A stretch of 64,000 nucleotides of DNA from Candidatus Obscuribacterales bacterium (GTDB lineage Bacteria; Cyanobacteriota; Vampirovibrionia; Obscuribacterales; Obscuribacteraceae): NCBI GenBank assembly GCA_019744775.1, contig JAIETZ010000011.1, positions 62,001 through 126,000 on the forward strand. The letters run 5' to 3'. The position numbers and the translations under genes are program-made. Shown piece after piece: positions 25,182 to 35,100 of the stretch (within the stretch, counting starts at the first letter, position 1; each line of letters begins with the position of its first letter). The notes under the pieces were generated by a model that did no database searches, had not been told where the DNA came from, and worked only from the letters and a program-made list of their open reading frames with translations.

Positions 25182-25718
25182 TTAGTAGTTAAGACCTTGG
25201 GTGTGCTCGCAATATTCCTGAGCTGACGCTTTGCCTTCCATCGGCACCGTCAAACCAGGTATCGAACCCATCAAGTCCTTATTAAGCGTAAAGAGAGGAT
25301 GTATTTTGGCTGTCAAAACTGTTTCTACATTGTAGACATAGGTGCTGGTGTCAGCCGGTCTCGGGAGCTTGTCGCTATAACGAATGGTTTCTTGGGTGTC
25401 CAAATTAGTGGCCAAAATATAGGTATCCACGCTTTCAACATCAATTCCGGAAAAGCCATTTGCAGTAGCTTTAGCTACCTGGTCGGCAACGACCTTAGCC
25501 GAAGGCTTGTTCAGGCTGGTCTCGAATGTCTTGGCTTTAGACGCTACATGCACCGCGTTGCGGGCAGCAGCTGACAAAAACACATGACGCATGCCCAAAG
25601 TAGCCAAATCAGCACAAGGCAACATCACCAATCCAAATAACATGGCAATCGAAAGCGAGCCATCAATAAGGAATTCTCCTTTTTGACCTCGCCTTCTAGA
25701 AAAGTCTTTATTCCGCAT
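25182..25718 (-). CDS. TadE/TadG-family pseudopilin-like protein
   Basis: From MRNKDFSRRRGQKGEF a basic leader precedes a hydrophobic segment (IDGSLSIAMLFGLVMLPCADLATLG) and a helical AARNAVHVASKAK region, as in Tad pseudopilins. The start at 25718 is favoured by a GGGGA 8 nt upstream; an ATG at 25949 would add 77 residues without a membrane segment and lacks this pattern. About 178 residues. It is the first of three co-oriented pseudopilin-like genes that lie 5 bp apart or overlap, so they probably form one operon. Confidence 0.65.
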   Translation of the reverse strand: MRNKDFSRRRGQKGEFLIDGSLSIAMLFGLVMLPCADLATLGMRHVFLSAAARNAVHVASKAKTFETSLNKPSAKVVADQVAKATANGFSGIDVESVDTYILATNLDTQETIRYSDKLPRPADTSTYVYNVETVLTAKIHPLFTLNKDLMGSIPGLTVPMEGKASAQEYCEHTQGLNY

Positions 25719-26007
25719 AACAAAATCCCCACAGCCAAAGTCCGTGCAACTCCACTTAAGGAGCCTCTGGTACTTTGTTTGTCTAGTAAATGCTCCGAAC
25801 GCCCGAAGCAGGCAAAGCTTAACCGATTTTAAGGCAGATGTCAAGCCGTTCGGATGGTCATTTTTAGCCATTTTATCTACTTTTCCGGCATCTTTGAGGC
25901 GCCAAATCCGGCTAAAATATGTGCCCAAATAATAAGCATAAGTTTTCAATTCTCAGGAGTGGTATCAGTTTCCTGTAAACTTGGAAAACCTATTTAGGAG
26001 AATTATC

Positions 26008-26217
26008 ATGGCCAAAAGAGACACAGACGCACCGCCAGCCTTAGTCCTTGAGTTCAAGACAGCCAGTGGCGAAGTCTGGGGTACATTAACTGCCGAAGCC
26101 CGCGAATTCAAAACCGGCTCTGTCGGCTTCTATGCCAACGGCAAAATCAAGAACCCGAAAAATGGCTTCCCATACCAAATCGGCACCAACATCATCCTAA
26201 TCGGCAGCAAAGAATAA
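26008..26217 (+). CDS. Small hypothetical protein
   Basis: A 69-residue protein (MAKRDTDAPPALVLEFKT...), beta-rich in appearance, with no signal peptide or membrane segment and no family I recognise. GGAG lies 9 nt upstream of the ATG at 26008; an in-frame ATG at 25981 is less well supported. It is directly followed by a mosaic repeat block. No function is proposed. Confidence 0.6.
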   Translation: MAKRDTDAPPALVLEFKTASGEVWGTLTAEAREFKTGSVGFYANGKIKNPKNGFPYQIGTNIILIGSKE

Positions 26218-26226
26218 CAAGAAGCA

Positions 26227-26465
26227 AGGAGACGACTCAGCGAGTCGTCGGACAAGAGCGCTGATGAAGCGGTCGCTGCGAAGCGCACTCATGTTGCCGA
26301 ACGGCAAGCGAAGGCGAAGTGAAACGCAGCCGGAGCCTAATTGAAGCGAGGCAAGAGCTGCGATGAGCAGGTCGCTGCCGAGCGCAGATGGAAATGCCGG
26401 ATGGCTGGCGAAGGTGAAGTCGTAGCGTTTGCAAAACGCGAAGACGGAACCGGAGCATAAATAAG
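26227..26465. repeat. Mosaic GC-rich repeat block, two diverged units
   Basis: The region consists of short GC-rich inverted repeats (GACGACTC/GAGTCGTC at 26231-26249; TTGCCG/CGGCAA near 26294) joined by GAGCG/AAGCG words. Two diverged tandem units of about 110 bp end in CCGGAGCCTAA (26330-26340) and CCGGAGCATAA (26450-26460). Related elements occur at 35638 and inside the mutase gene at 46909. Open frames across it are a product of its composition, not genes. Confidence 0.65.
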
Positions 26466-26555
26466 ACACCCGTGGGTACGCGTAATGCCGATACTTAGCT
26501 AGTAAAAATCGGTAACGTTACCACGGATGTGTAATTTCAACTTAGCACAAGCAAG

Positions 26556-26888
26556 CTAGGCCGTGGCTGAAAGCTTTGTTGACTGTAAAGGATGTAACAA
26601 CCATCTCACCAGGCTCGTTGATTCAATTGAATTGAGAGCCACGGATGCTCGCTGACGTAGCTCTTCATCCGGGCAAACTCTAATAATGTGCCTGAAATTG
26701 ATGGATGCCTCCTCGTACATTTTGGCCGCATGGCAGGACTGGGCCAGGTAAAAACGAGCCTGCCAGTTGTTTTGATTTGCCTTGACCGCCTGGGAAAACA
26801 TCATAACCGCGTGAGCATAGCTCCCGGCCTCAAAACTTGCTTGTCCTAAGTTGTAAAAATTGTTGCTCCAAACTTCCCCGGAATTCAT
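26556..26888 (-). CDS. Small TPR protein
   Basis: A protein of 110 residues with two to three tetratricopeptide repeats: NFYNLGQASFEAGSYAHAVMMF, QAVKANQNNWQARFYLAQSCH and KMYEEASINFRHIIRVCPDEE follow the TPR pattern of W/L-G-Y-A-A-P. No signal peptide. The start at 26888 has GGGGTGG upstream; a TTG at 26903 is also open. A cytoplasmic scaffold role is typical for such proteins; the partner is unknown. Confidence 0.75.
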   Translation of the reverse strand: MNSGEVWSNNFYNLGQASFEAGSYAHAVMMFSQAVKANQNNWQARFYLAQSCHAAKMYEEASINFRHIIRVCPDEELRQRASVALNSIESTSLVRWLLHPLQSTKLSATA

Positions 26889-27051
26889 TGTTAACCACCC
26901 CAAGATTAAATGCCTCCATATTTAATAATGAGTCAGAAAGCCAATTACGGCTTCCCCTGTAGGCGTGAAAAGTCGTAGCTATTCATAGTGATTTTCGGTC
27001 TTATAACGCGTAGAGTTGTAAGATCGAGATAGGAGTTGCAGGAGAAAGACA

Positions 27052-27564
27052 ATGAACATTCTGTTGGCTATAGATGATTCGCCGCACTCGTTAGCTGCCT
27101 TGGATTCAGTTTTAGGTCGTCCCTGGCCAAAAGACAGCAAATTTAGAGCAGTTTCTGTCGTCGAGCCGTTCCATCCGGAGTACGCCGGTTGGCACACGAG
27201 TTACGTGCCACTAGCTCTGGAGGCACAAAAGGAAATACTTGAGTCAGCAAAAAGACTAGTAAATGATGCCACCCAAAAGCTTGAACAGAAATTTGGCGCC
27301 GACAACGTGATAAGCGACGTGTTTGAAGGCTACATAAAGGACAAGATTCTGGAAACTGCTCGAGAATGGCCTGCCGACCTAATTGTGATGGGTTCACATG
27401 GCAGACGTGGTTTTACTCGATTTCTATTAGGCAGTGTTTCTGAGGCTGTAGTATCACATGCCCCATGTTCAGTAGAGATAGTCAAACTACCAGCTGGGCA
27501 TGAGCACGAGACAAACCCTCAAACAAACAAAGATCAATCGACAGTAAACAAACTAAATTTCTGA
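27052..27564 (+). CDS. Universal stress protein (UspA family)
   Basis: A single Usp domain of 170 residues. The N-terminal [18 protein letters not shown] and the C-terminal nucleotide motif [33 protein letters not shown] (G-2x-G-9x-G-S/T) indicate the ATP-binding type. AGGAG lies upstream of the ATG. A short hydrophilic tail follows the domain. Its role in stress or starvation survival is the family description. Confidence 0.92.
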   Translation: MNILLAIDDSPHSLAALDSVLGRPWPKDSKFRAVSVVEPFHPEYAGWHTSYVPLALEAQKEILESAKRLVNDATQKLEQKFGADNVISDVFEGYIKDKILETAREWPADLIVMGSHGRRGFTRFLLGSVSEAVVSHAPCSVEIVKLPAGHEHETNPQTNKDQSTVNKLNF

Positions 27565-27601
27565 CATTGGATATACACTGCATATCCAATAGTGGCGGTT
27601 T

Positions 27602-27718
27602 TTATTCTTCGCTGGATTTAGCAAAGAAAGCCTTGTAAGCGCCCATACAGCCGAGAACTATTGGCCAAATAAGCACTATAGCAACAAAAAGAACTGGCCC
27701 TGTTTGATAGTCCTGCAT
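27602..27718 (-). CDS. Small single-span membrane protein, 38 residues
   Basis: From ATG 27718 to TAA 27602, preceded by GAGGAG 13 nt upstream. The peptide starts MQDYQTGP, has one hydrophobic helix (VLFVAIVLIWPIVLGCMGA), then AYKAFFAKSSEE. The layout resembles small cytoplasmic-membrane proteins that modulate larger complexes. No family is recognised. It is too short for most gene finders, but composition and ribosome binding site support it. Confidence 0.5.
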   Translation of the reverse strand: MQDYQTGPVLFVAIVLIWPIVLGCMGAYKAFFAKSSEE

Positions 27719-27864
27719 GAAAAAACAACTCCTCGAAATGCGTCATGCCAATTATACGCAGCCTGAACAAATGGTATTAGAAAGTGATGAAACATTTCTT
27801 AGCTTGTGCTATAAAAGCACAGGTGGAATTATACGTGCGTGATTGGACTAGGGGGAACGACTTG

Positions 27865-28755
27865 ATGAGAGTTTCAAACAAGAGGGTGCCAGGTTTGGTG
27901 GCAGGCTGTGTTATAGCAGCAATGCATCTGCCGGCAAACGCAGCATCGTCGGTACTAGATCCATATTTCATGGTTCCAGCGCCAAAGAACACGCAGGAAT
28001 CCGAGGAAGGCAGAAATCCCAAACTCAAGAAGCAACGGGAAAAAGCAAGAAAGATTGCCGCCAAGGAAAAAGCAAAAGAAACTCTGTTCGAGCCAGAAGA
28101 ACAGCCGAAACCAAAAGACATCAAATTTGACGAACCGGAAGTCAAGTCGGAAAAACCGTTGACGCCTTTGAAATCAGTTCCTTCAACGACAACAACCGAG
28201 CGCAAAGAATTCAAACCGGCAACCACACCGAAGGCTCAAGCACCAGTTGTTCAAAAGACTCCAAGTCTTATCTCATCTGATCGTCCAACAATAAGAGAAG
28301 GACTTGGTCAAATTGGCAGCGGTATTGTTACGACAACCAAAGCCACCGGATATGATATCGCCGCCGGATCGCGAGCCACCGTAAAAGGTGTCAAAGCAAT
28401 TGGTCATGGATTGAAGTGGGGTGGAGAAAAGGTTGCCACCGGTGCATCTGCCACCAAAGAAAAAGTGAGCAACGCGCACCAGAATGGTTTCAAGGAAACT
28501 CTGGCTAATGCGGGAACTTCAATCAAAGAAGGCAGCGCCGCAGCCGGATCAAAAATTTGGGACGGCACCAAGTGGGTTGGGCATGGTTGCCAGGTTGGTG
28601 CTGTTAAAACATTGACCGGAATTCAATGGACCGCTGAAAAAGCCGGAAACGGTTTCACGGCTTCCAAAGAGAAACTGGTTAAACTATTTGGAGCCGGTGT
28701 CTCTGATTCTGAGTTAGCAACAAATGCTGACCCAACAAGAAGTGGCGTAAGGTAA
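27865..28755 (+). CDS. Exported hypothetical protein with LEA-like Gly/Ala/Lys repeats
   Basis: A signal peptide (basic MRVSNKRV, hydrophobic core, ANA cleavage near residue 25) is followed by a Lys/Glu/Pro-rich linker (about 40-130) and a region of loosely repeated units such as GSGIVTTTKATGYDIAAGS, SRATVKGVKAIGHGLKWGG and NAGTSIKEGSAAAGSKIWDG. These resemble low-complexity stress or LEA-like amphipathic segments. The start at 27865 has GGGGGA upstream; an earlier ATG at 27784 would destroy the signal peptide. Function is unknown. Confidence 0.65.
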   Translation: MRVSNKRVPGLVAGCVIAAMHLPANAASSVLDPYFMVPAPKNTQESEEGRNPKLKKQREKARKIAAKEKAKETLFEPEEQPKPKDIKFDEPEVKSEKPLTPLKSVPSTTTTERKEFKPATTPKAQAPVVQKTPSLISSDRPTIREGLGQIGSGIVTTTKATGYDIAAGSRATVKGVKAIGHGLKWGGEKVATGASATKEKVSNAHQNGFKETLANAGTSIKEGSAAAGSKIWDGTKWVGHGCQVGAVKTLTGIQWTAEKAGNGFTASKEKLVKLFGAGVSDSELATNADPTRSGVR

Positions 28756-28773
28756 GGAATCCCTATTACAAAC

Positions 28774-28809
28774 AAAAATGCCTCCGTGTTATCGGAGGCA
28801 TTTTTGTTT
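28774..28809. terminator. Bidirectional terminator
   Basis: AAAAATGCCTCCG (28774-28786) and CGGAGGCATTTTT (28793-28805) form a 13-bp stem with a 6-nt loop. It has A-runs on the left and T-runs on the right, so it can end both the plus-strand exported-protein gene and the convergent ABM gene. Confidence 0.92.
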
Positions 28810-28821
28810 TAAGTATCCAAA

Positions 28822-29187
28822 TTAGACTTCCACAGAATTTTTCTGAACGCCAACACCTTCAACAGTGTCGTGCAATGTTAGATAACTTTTGCCGTCAAAT
28901 ATGCTGCCATCGACTGGTCGAGAATGGGCCTTTTTGAATTCATCACTGTGAACCCAGCCATTAAATGCCTCGCGGCTTTCCCATCTGGTTAATACTTGAT
29001 ACTCCGTCCCCGGTACTTCCGGACCGCCCATCATGGCACGTGTTCCTGGTCTTACCAAGTCCAGGCTAATAAACCCGGACATTTTTTCGACGCCTCTATC
29101 CCGCTCTTTAAACATCCGCTCGAAGTCTTCGGCTCTGTCTGGTTTAACAGGAATGTGATTAATCGATACAAACAACGATTTGCTCAT
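28822..29187 (-). CDS. ABM-superfamily monooxygenase, possibly haem-degrading
   Basis: A single ferredoxin-like ABM domain of 121 residues. Asn10 (SINHIPV), Trp69 (TRWESREAFNGW) and His88 (DEFKKAHSRP) are placed like the Asn-Trp-His triad of IsdG/HmoA haem monooxygenases, which release iron from haem. Quinol-oxidising ABM enzymes share the fold, so substrate is open. It ends next to a bidirectional terminator. Confidence 0.75.
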   Translation of the reverse strand: MSKSLFVSINHIPVKPDRAEDFERMFKERDRGVEKMSGFISLDLVRPGTRAMMGGPEVPGTEYQVLTRWESREAFNGWVHSDEFKKAHSRPVDGSIFDGKSYLTLHDTVEGVGVQKNSVEV

Positions 29188-29401
29188 TACAGCATCCTTT
29201 CAGCGATCATAAAAGCTCTCATTTAGGATACCACCCGGCTTGATACCACATCCGGTACCGTGCTCAAATAACTTGGAGCCAAAGAAGTACCAGCTCAAGG
29301 ATAAGCGCTAGATAATCTATTGTCACTCTAAGGTACTGGCGAGCATGGTTTTGTATCATGCCAAGAATTCCTTATATGTATCGGATCTAGCTCTTTGCAA
29401 C

Positions 29402-30646
29402 ATGTCCAATTCGGACTCCACTAAGCCTGCAAATCCGCCGTCCGGCTCTATTTTCAGACGCCTGCCGATTTTGGGCGCCTTATTGATTGTCCTTGTGGTC
29501 AATTTGCTTTTGGCTGTTTTCAATCCATTGCAAAAAATTGATCCTGAAAGTCTGCCTGTTGGTCATGGCTGGGCATGGTGGGCAGCCAATGAATATCGCA
29601 AACCGGAGACGTCTTTCAATGTCGTTGTATTTGGCTCATCGGCGATGATGCACCCGCTGTGGTTGGGTGAAGCAACTTACCGTAATGAGGATGTTGATCT
29701 TGTAATTGACCATCGCAGTCGTTGCCTTGAAGATGCCATCAAAAAAGGCGCACCTGGCACACAACCAAGTTGTTTCAATTTCGCCATGCCAGGCGTTATG
29801 CCTTCAGACGACTACATGATCGTCAATGCGCTCTTCAACTCACAAAAGAAACCGAATCTCGTGGTGATTACCTTGCACCCGCGAGATTTTATGGACAATA
29901 CTTTTGGCTCCGCGGCATCATCACGTCATTACAAATATCTAGCGCGTTTTGTTGAACCAAAGCCACCTTTGGAATTGGCCATGCCTGAGTTATGGCGTCG
30001 CCTTGTCTATTACGCCGAACAAACCATGTTTATTAAGAGCAAGAACCACGACATTCAATTAGTGGCATCAGAACAGTTACGCTCTGTCGTCAAACCAATG
30101 TTGTCACAACTTCCTGTAAGCCAACTAGACGCTAAATCAAATGAAGATAGAAAATTAGCCATCTATGTTGATGAACTTCAGCAAGGTGTTTGGATTGCTC
30201 ACCCAACAGCTCCATATCACTTCATCAATGCTGTCGATGACTGCAAGAGAAGATTCAAGAAAGCCAATAACGAACAATTCGACAATCAAACAAAGTGGCT
30301 GAAGCTCTGCATTGAATTCTGCAAAAAACAAGGCATTGAAGTATTGCTGGTCAATACTCCTGTGACACCGATGGTCAAGCAGCTAATGCCGCCCGGCACT
30401 TACGAAAGACATCTCTCTACTATTAAGTCCGTCGCGAAAGAATACAACTGCAGTTTTCTCAATACTGACGAGCTTGCAAATTGCCGGGAACTCGATTTCA
30501 CTGATTGGATTCATATGAACGGCAGCGGCGGCATTAAGGTCTTGCAGTGTATTGGCGCTCACATCGCCAACGATAAACAATTACAGGCAAGCCTAACTTC
30601 ACAGGCGAATGTGCAACTGGCAGGCAAACCAAAGTCGAGCTTATAA
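29402..30646 (+). CDS. Membrane-anchored SGNH-hydrolase-like protein (AlgJ/DltD-type)
   Basis: One membrane segment near the N-terminus (LPILGALLIVLVVNLLLAV) is followed by an extracytoplasmic domain. VVVFGSSAMMHP fits the first SGNH block (G-S-S), and DWIHMNGSGG fits the last block with Asp and His. Together with the MBOAT gene 9 bp downstream it makes a typical pair for O-acylation of an exported polymer (compare AlgI/AlgJ, DltB/DltD, PatA/PatB). The start is uncertain: 29402 gives a normal cytoplasmic lead, 29345 adds 19 residues. Confidence 0.72.
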   Translation: MSNSDSTKPANPPSGSIFRRLPILGALLIVLVVNLLLAVFNPLQKIDPESLPVGHGWAWWAANEYRKPETSFNVVVFGSSAMMHPLWLGEATYRNEDVDLVIDHRSRCLEDAIKKGAPGTQPSCFNFAMPGVMPSDDYMIVNALFNSQKKPNLVVITLHPRDFMDNTFGSAASSRHYKYLARFVEPKPPLELAMPELWRRLVYYAEQTMFIKSKNHDIQLVASEQLRSVVKPMLSQLPVSQLDAKSNEDRKLAIYVDELQQGVWIAHPTAPYHFINAVDDCKRRFKKANNEQFDNQTKWLKLCIEFCKKQGIEVLLVNTPVTPMVKQLMPPGTYERHLSTIKSVAKEYNCSFLNTDELANCRELDFTDWIHMNGSGGIKVLQCIGAHIANDKQLQASLTSQANVQLAGKPKSSL

Positions 30647-30655
30647 GGAAATAGA

Positions 30656-32101
30656 GTGTTATTTAACAGCTTAGCCTACTTAATTTTCTTACCGATAGTC
30701 GTCGGACTTTATTGGCTCGTGCCTGCGAAATTTAGAACGCCATTTTTGCTGGTAGCCAGCTACGTCTTCTACATGTTCTGGAAACCTATCTATGGACTGC
30801 TCATATTTGCTTTGACGGCAGTGAATTATGCAATTGGTCTTTTCATGGCGGCAAAGCCGGAACACAAGAAATTGATATTGACTCTTGGCGTTGCACTCAA
30901 CTTAGCCGTATTAGCCTTTTTCAAATATGCCTATTTCTTGCATGACACGGTCAACGACATTTTCAGCTTCGTACACGCACCGGCACTGCCGCCCATCGCC
31001 ATCAACATCATTCTGCCCCTGGGTATTTCCTTCTTTGTATTTGAATTTATCCACTACCTCGTCGACATTTATCGCGGTGGTCAGCCGGTGCGTTCATTCA
31101 TGCAATTTGCTTTATTCCCATCGTTTTTCCCGACACAGATTGCCGGTCCCATTAAGCGCTATCAGGATTTCATTCCACAGTTAAACAAACAACTCAAGCT
31201 GACAACTCCTGAATTCAACGAAGCAATTGAGCTTATTCTCTTTGGTCTATTCAAAAAGGTCTGCTTCGCCGACAACCTTGCCCCTATCGTCAATCGCTGT
31301 TATGCCCACCCGGAAATACTAAATGGTGCAGATGCATGGCTGGCTGCATATGCCTTTGCTTTCCAAATCTATTTTGACTTTTCTGGTTATACGGACATTG
31401 CGCGTGGATCTGCACAACTCATGGGCTTCAAGGTGCCCCTCAACTTCAATTTGCCCTATCTTTCTACCTCAATTAGTGAGTTTTGGCGCCGCTGGCACAT
31501 TTCCCTTTCAAGCTGGTTGCGTGATTATCTCTTCATTCCTCTAGGTGGAAGCAGAGGCGGAACACTGCTTACTTACCGCAACTTGTTAATTACTATGGCA
31601 TTAGGCGGACTCTGGCACGGAGCATCGATGCAGTTCCTTTTCTGGGGACTATCTCTGGGCACCTGGCTAATCATTAACAAGGCATGGCGAACAGTTGCCG
31701 ACAAAGTTCCAGCACTGGATGCGGCAACAAAAACCAAACCATACACAGCATTTGCAATTGCTCTGACTTTCCATTCATGGACAGTAAGCATGGTCTTCTT
31801 CCGCGCTCAGACGATGAAAGTCGCATCGACTATTTTGAGCAAGATGTTCTTCGAGCTTGAAAATTGCCGGCCGAGTATATTAAATACAAACGATTCAATT
31901 ATCTTCGCAATCTTGCCATTTGTTCTTCTTGCTTTATTTGCAGCACAAATTCTTGTTTCAAAGCTCAAGGAAACACCGGGCATTATGCCGGAATTTCCAT
32001 CCATACCAGGATTTAAACCTGCATATCTAGCTTTCTTGTTGATGATTCTGCTCGTCTGCTGCCCGGATTCAACACCGTCGTTTATTTACTTTCAGTTCTG
32101 A
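30656..32101 (+). CDS. MBOAT-family membrane O-acyltransferase (AlgI-like)
   Basis: A 481-residue polytopic protein. Family marks are LFNSLAYLIFLPIVVGLYW at the N-terminus, ILPLGISFFVFEFIHYLVD, GPIKRYQDFIPQL, WRRWHISLSSWLRDYLFIPLGGS and the catalytic-His motif GLWHGASMQFLFWG. It moves an acyl group across the membrane to a partner SGNH enzyme or directly to a polymer. GTG start with GGA 8 nt upstream. The polymer (alginate-like exopolysaccharide, peptidoglycan or teichoic-type) cannot be named from the window. Confidence 0.9.
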   Translation: MLFNSLAYLIFLPIVVGLYWLVPAKFRTPFLLVASYVFYMFWKPIYGLLIFALTAVNYAIGLFMAAKPEHKKLILTLGVALNLAVLAFFKYAYFLHDTVNDIFSFVHAPALPPIAINIILPLGISFFVFEFIHYLVDIYRGGQPVRSFMQFALFPSFFPTQIAGPIKRYQDFIPQLNKQLKLTTPEFNEAIELILFGLFKKVCFADNLAPIVNRCYAHPEILNGADAWLAAYAFAFQIYFDFSGYTDIARGSAQLMGFKVPLNFNLPYLSTSISEFWRRWHISLSSWLRDYLFIPLGGSRGGTLLTYRNLLITMALGGLWHGASMQFLFWGLSLGTWLIINKAWRTVADKVPALDAATKTKPYTAFAIALTFHSWTVSMVFFRAQTMKVASTILSKMFFELENCRPSILNTNDSIIFAILPFVLLALFAAQILVSKLKETPGIMPEFPSIPGFKPAYLAFLLMILLVCCPDSTPSFIYFQF

Positions 32102-32107
32102 CGAGCC

Positions 32108-35100
32108 TTATACTCTTACAGGATTGATCCGTATCTCAGCATCGGGCCATAGGTTGCTCTTTATGGCGCCTGGCAAACCACTCTTTGCGTCTACCCAGAA
32201 TTGGCTACCGACGAGAATTAGTTTGTTGTGAGCTTCTTCAGGGAAATGCAACAGGACAGGGTCCTCGCCTTTGTAGCAGTTGAGAACGTCCTTCAACCTG
32301 TGCAAGTCACCGAATTGTTGTTTCTCGGTCAAATAGATATTCACGAGCGAAGCATCAGCTACACGGCGGACACTACTTGCCAAAATGGATATTTCCCCTT
32401 CATCGCCCTTCTTCACCTTACCCTTAATCAGCAAAAGTGCCTGGGAGACTAGTACATCGGGATCGAGTTTTTCGAGTAGTTCGCTATAAATGACAATTTC
32501 GGTTTTAGCAGCTAAATCTTCTAACCCAACAATACAAAGTAACTTGTTTTTCTTTGTCAGACGCTTCTCTACACTTGTCGCCAGACCGCCTAGAATTACA
32601 GTCGTTCCGTCAGATGCTTCGCGGATATCTTTCAAAGCGTGTGTCGTAAGCAGGCGCAGTCTATTAGCTACGCGCTGCAATGGATGACTGGTCACATAAA
32701 ATCCAAGAAGCTCATGCTCCATCATCTGCATTTCAGCTTCTGAATATTCGCTTCCATCTCCAGCCAGTTCAATAACAACCATCGGCGCGTCGCCGCCACT
32801 CGACAAACTGAAGAGACTGATTTGTCCGGACGCTTGCTCGGCTTGTCTACGTCCTGCAGAATCGACAAGCTTTTCCAAATTGGTCAAAGCTGTCTTGCGA
32901 GTTACGTCCAAACTTCCGCAAGCACCACACTTAACTAACGCTTCAAGACAACGCTTGTTGACGACGCGGTGGTCAATGCGATTGATGAAGTCCTGCAGAG
33001 TTTTATACTTGCCGTCACGTTCGCGCACTGTAACTATTTCTTCAATAGCAGCTTGTCCGACGTTTTTAACGGCGGACAATCCAAAGCGAATGGAATTGCC
33101 ATCAGCTGTAAAGTCAGCACCGGATACATTTATGTCAGGCGGCAAAATATCAATGCTCATGGCCTGACACTCGGCGATATAGCCTTGCAGTTTGTCTTGG
33201 TCGCCACTAACAGAGGACAATAGCGACGTCATGTATTCAACTGGATAGTGCGTCTTTAGATAGGCTGTCTGATACGTAACAGCGGCATACGCTTGGCTGT
33301 GCGACTTATTGAAGCAGTACTCAGCAAATGCCACGAGTTGATCAAAGAGCTTATTGGCAATTTCAATCTTGACGCCATTTTTAGCGCAGCCACTGACAAA
33401 GATTTCGCGCTGCTTCTCCATCTCCTCGGGCTTCTTCTTACCCATGGCGCGACGTAGCAAGTCGGCTTGTCCAAGCGTATAGCCAGCAAGCTGCTGAGCA
33501 ATTTGCATAACCTGCTCTTGGTAGACGATTTGTCCGTACGTATCCTTAAGGATAGGTTCCAAGAGAGGAGTTGGATAAGTTATTTGAGTTTTGCCGTGTT
33601 TGCAATCGACGAATTTATCGATCATCCCCGTATCTAAAGGGCCCGGTCGATAAAGCGCAATTAAGGCGGAAATATCTTCTATGTTGGACGGTTTCAGATC
33701 TCGAGCAACCTGACGCATACCCGATGAGGTTTCTAATTGGAAAATACCAGCCAGGTCACCGTTACTTATCGTTTGATAAACAGCAGGATCATCGATAGGA
33801 ATTTTTTCAATATCAATTTCTATCCCGCGCGTTTCTTTGATGATTTTGACGGCTCTATCAATCATCGTCAGGTTGCGTAGACCCAAGAAGTCCATTTTCA
33901 CAAGACCGGCATATGCCAAGTCTTCCATGTAAAACTGCGTGATGATTGTTCCATCGTTGTTCTTCTGTAAAGGAACAATTTCTTCAAGCGGTACATCGGA
34001 AATAACCACGCCGGCTGCGTGCATCCCGAAGGTTTTGTTTATACCCTCAAGATTTTTTGCCAGGTCAATTACTTGCTTAGCTTCTTCGTTGGTGTAATAA
34101 GTCTTCTTGAACTCAGGATGTTCAGTGATCATCTCTTCAAGCGGCGTCGGCTTGCCGCGAACGACAGGCACCAACTTCGCCAACTTGTTGGATTCGGCAA
34201 ATGGAAATTCAAGAACGCGGGCTACGTCTTTCAACACCGCTTTTGAGGTCATGCGGTTGAATGTAATAATTTGCGCTACTTTATCCGCTCCGTATTTTTC
34301 CGACACGTACTTCAAGACTTCGTCACGCCTTTCGATACAAAAGTCGGTATCGATATCAGGCATGGATTTTCTTTCCGGGTTTAAGAAACGCTCAAAAAGT
34401 AGGTTGTAGCGTATTGGATCAATGTTGGTAATACCCAGGCAATAGGCAACCAAACTACCGGCAGCTGATCCACGCCCAGGGCCAACTGGAATGCCTTTGC
34501 TGCGCGCCCAATTAATAAAATCCGCCACAATCAAGAAATACGAGGCATAATTCATGTCCTCGATGACCTTAAGTTCCGCCCGCACACGATCTTCTTCAAC
34601 GTTAGTTATTGTCGGATAGCGTGACTTGAGTCCATCCAGAACCAGATGATTCATGTAAGTCTCAGGCGTGTGACCTGGCGGCACAGGAAAATTTGGCAAA
34701 CGCGGATCGCCTGATAGCTTAATTGCCTCTACCTTGTCGGCAATTTCCAATGTGCTCTTGATTGATTGGTCGACGTGCTCGAAATCCAGGTGGTCGCGGA
34801 AGAGATAAGACATCTCGTCGCCATTTTTGATGTATTCCCAACCGGTAAATTTCATACGGTTGGCATCAGTGACCATCTTGCCCATCTGAATGCATAAGAG
34901 AGCATCGTGCGATACACCATCATGCTTGTGCGTGAAGTGGCTATCGTTGGTTGCGCAAAGTTTGACGCCTAGCTCTTTGGCAATTTTGACTAATGGAACA
35001 TTTACTTTACGGTCTTCGTGCTGACCATGGTCTTGAATTTCAATGTAATAGTTTTCGCCGAATATTTCTTTGTACCAGGCAGCAGCTTCTTTTGCCTTGT

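Noticed and set aside
26197-26469. Open frames across the repeat block
   Set aside because: They are Arg/Ser/Leu-rich translations of the mosaic repeat and lack ribosome binding sites.
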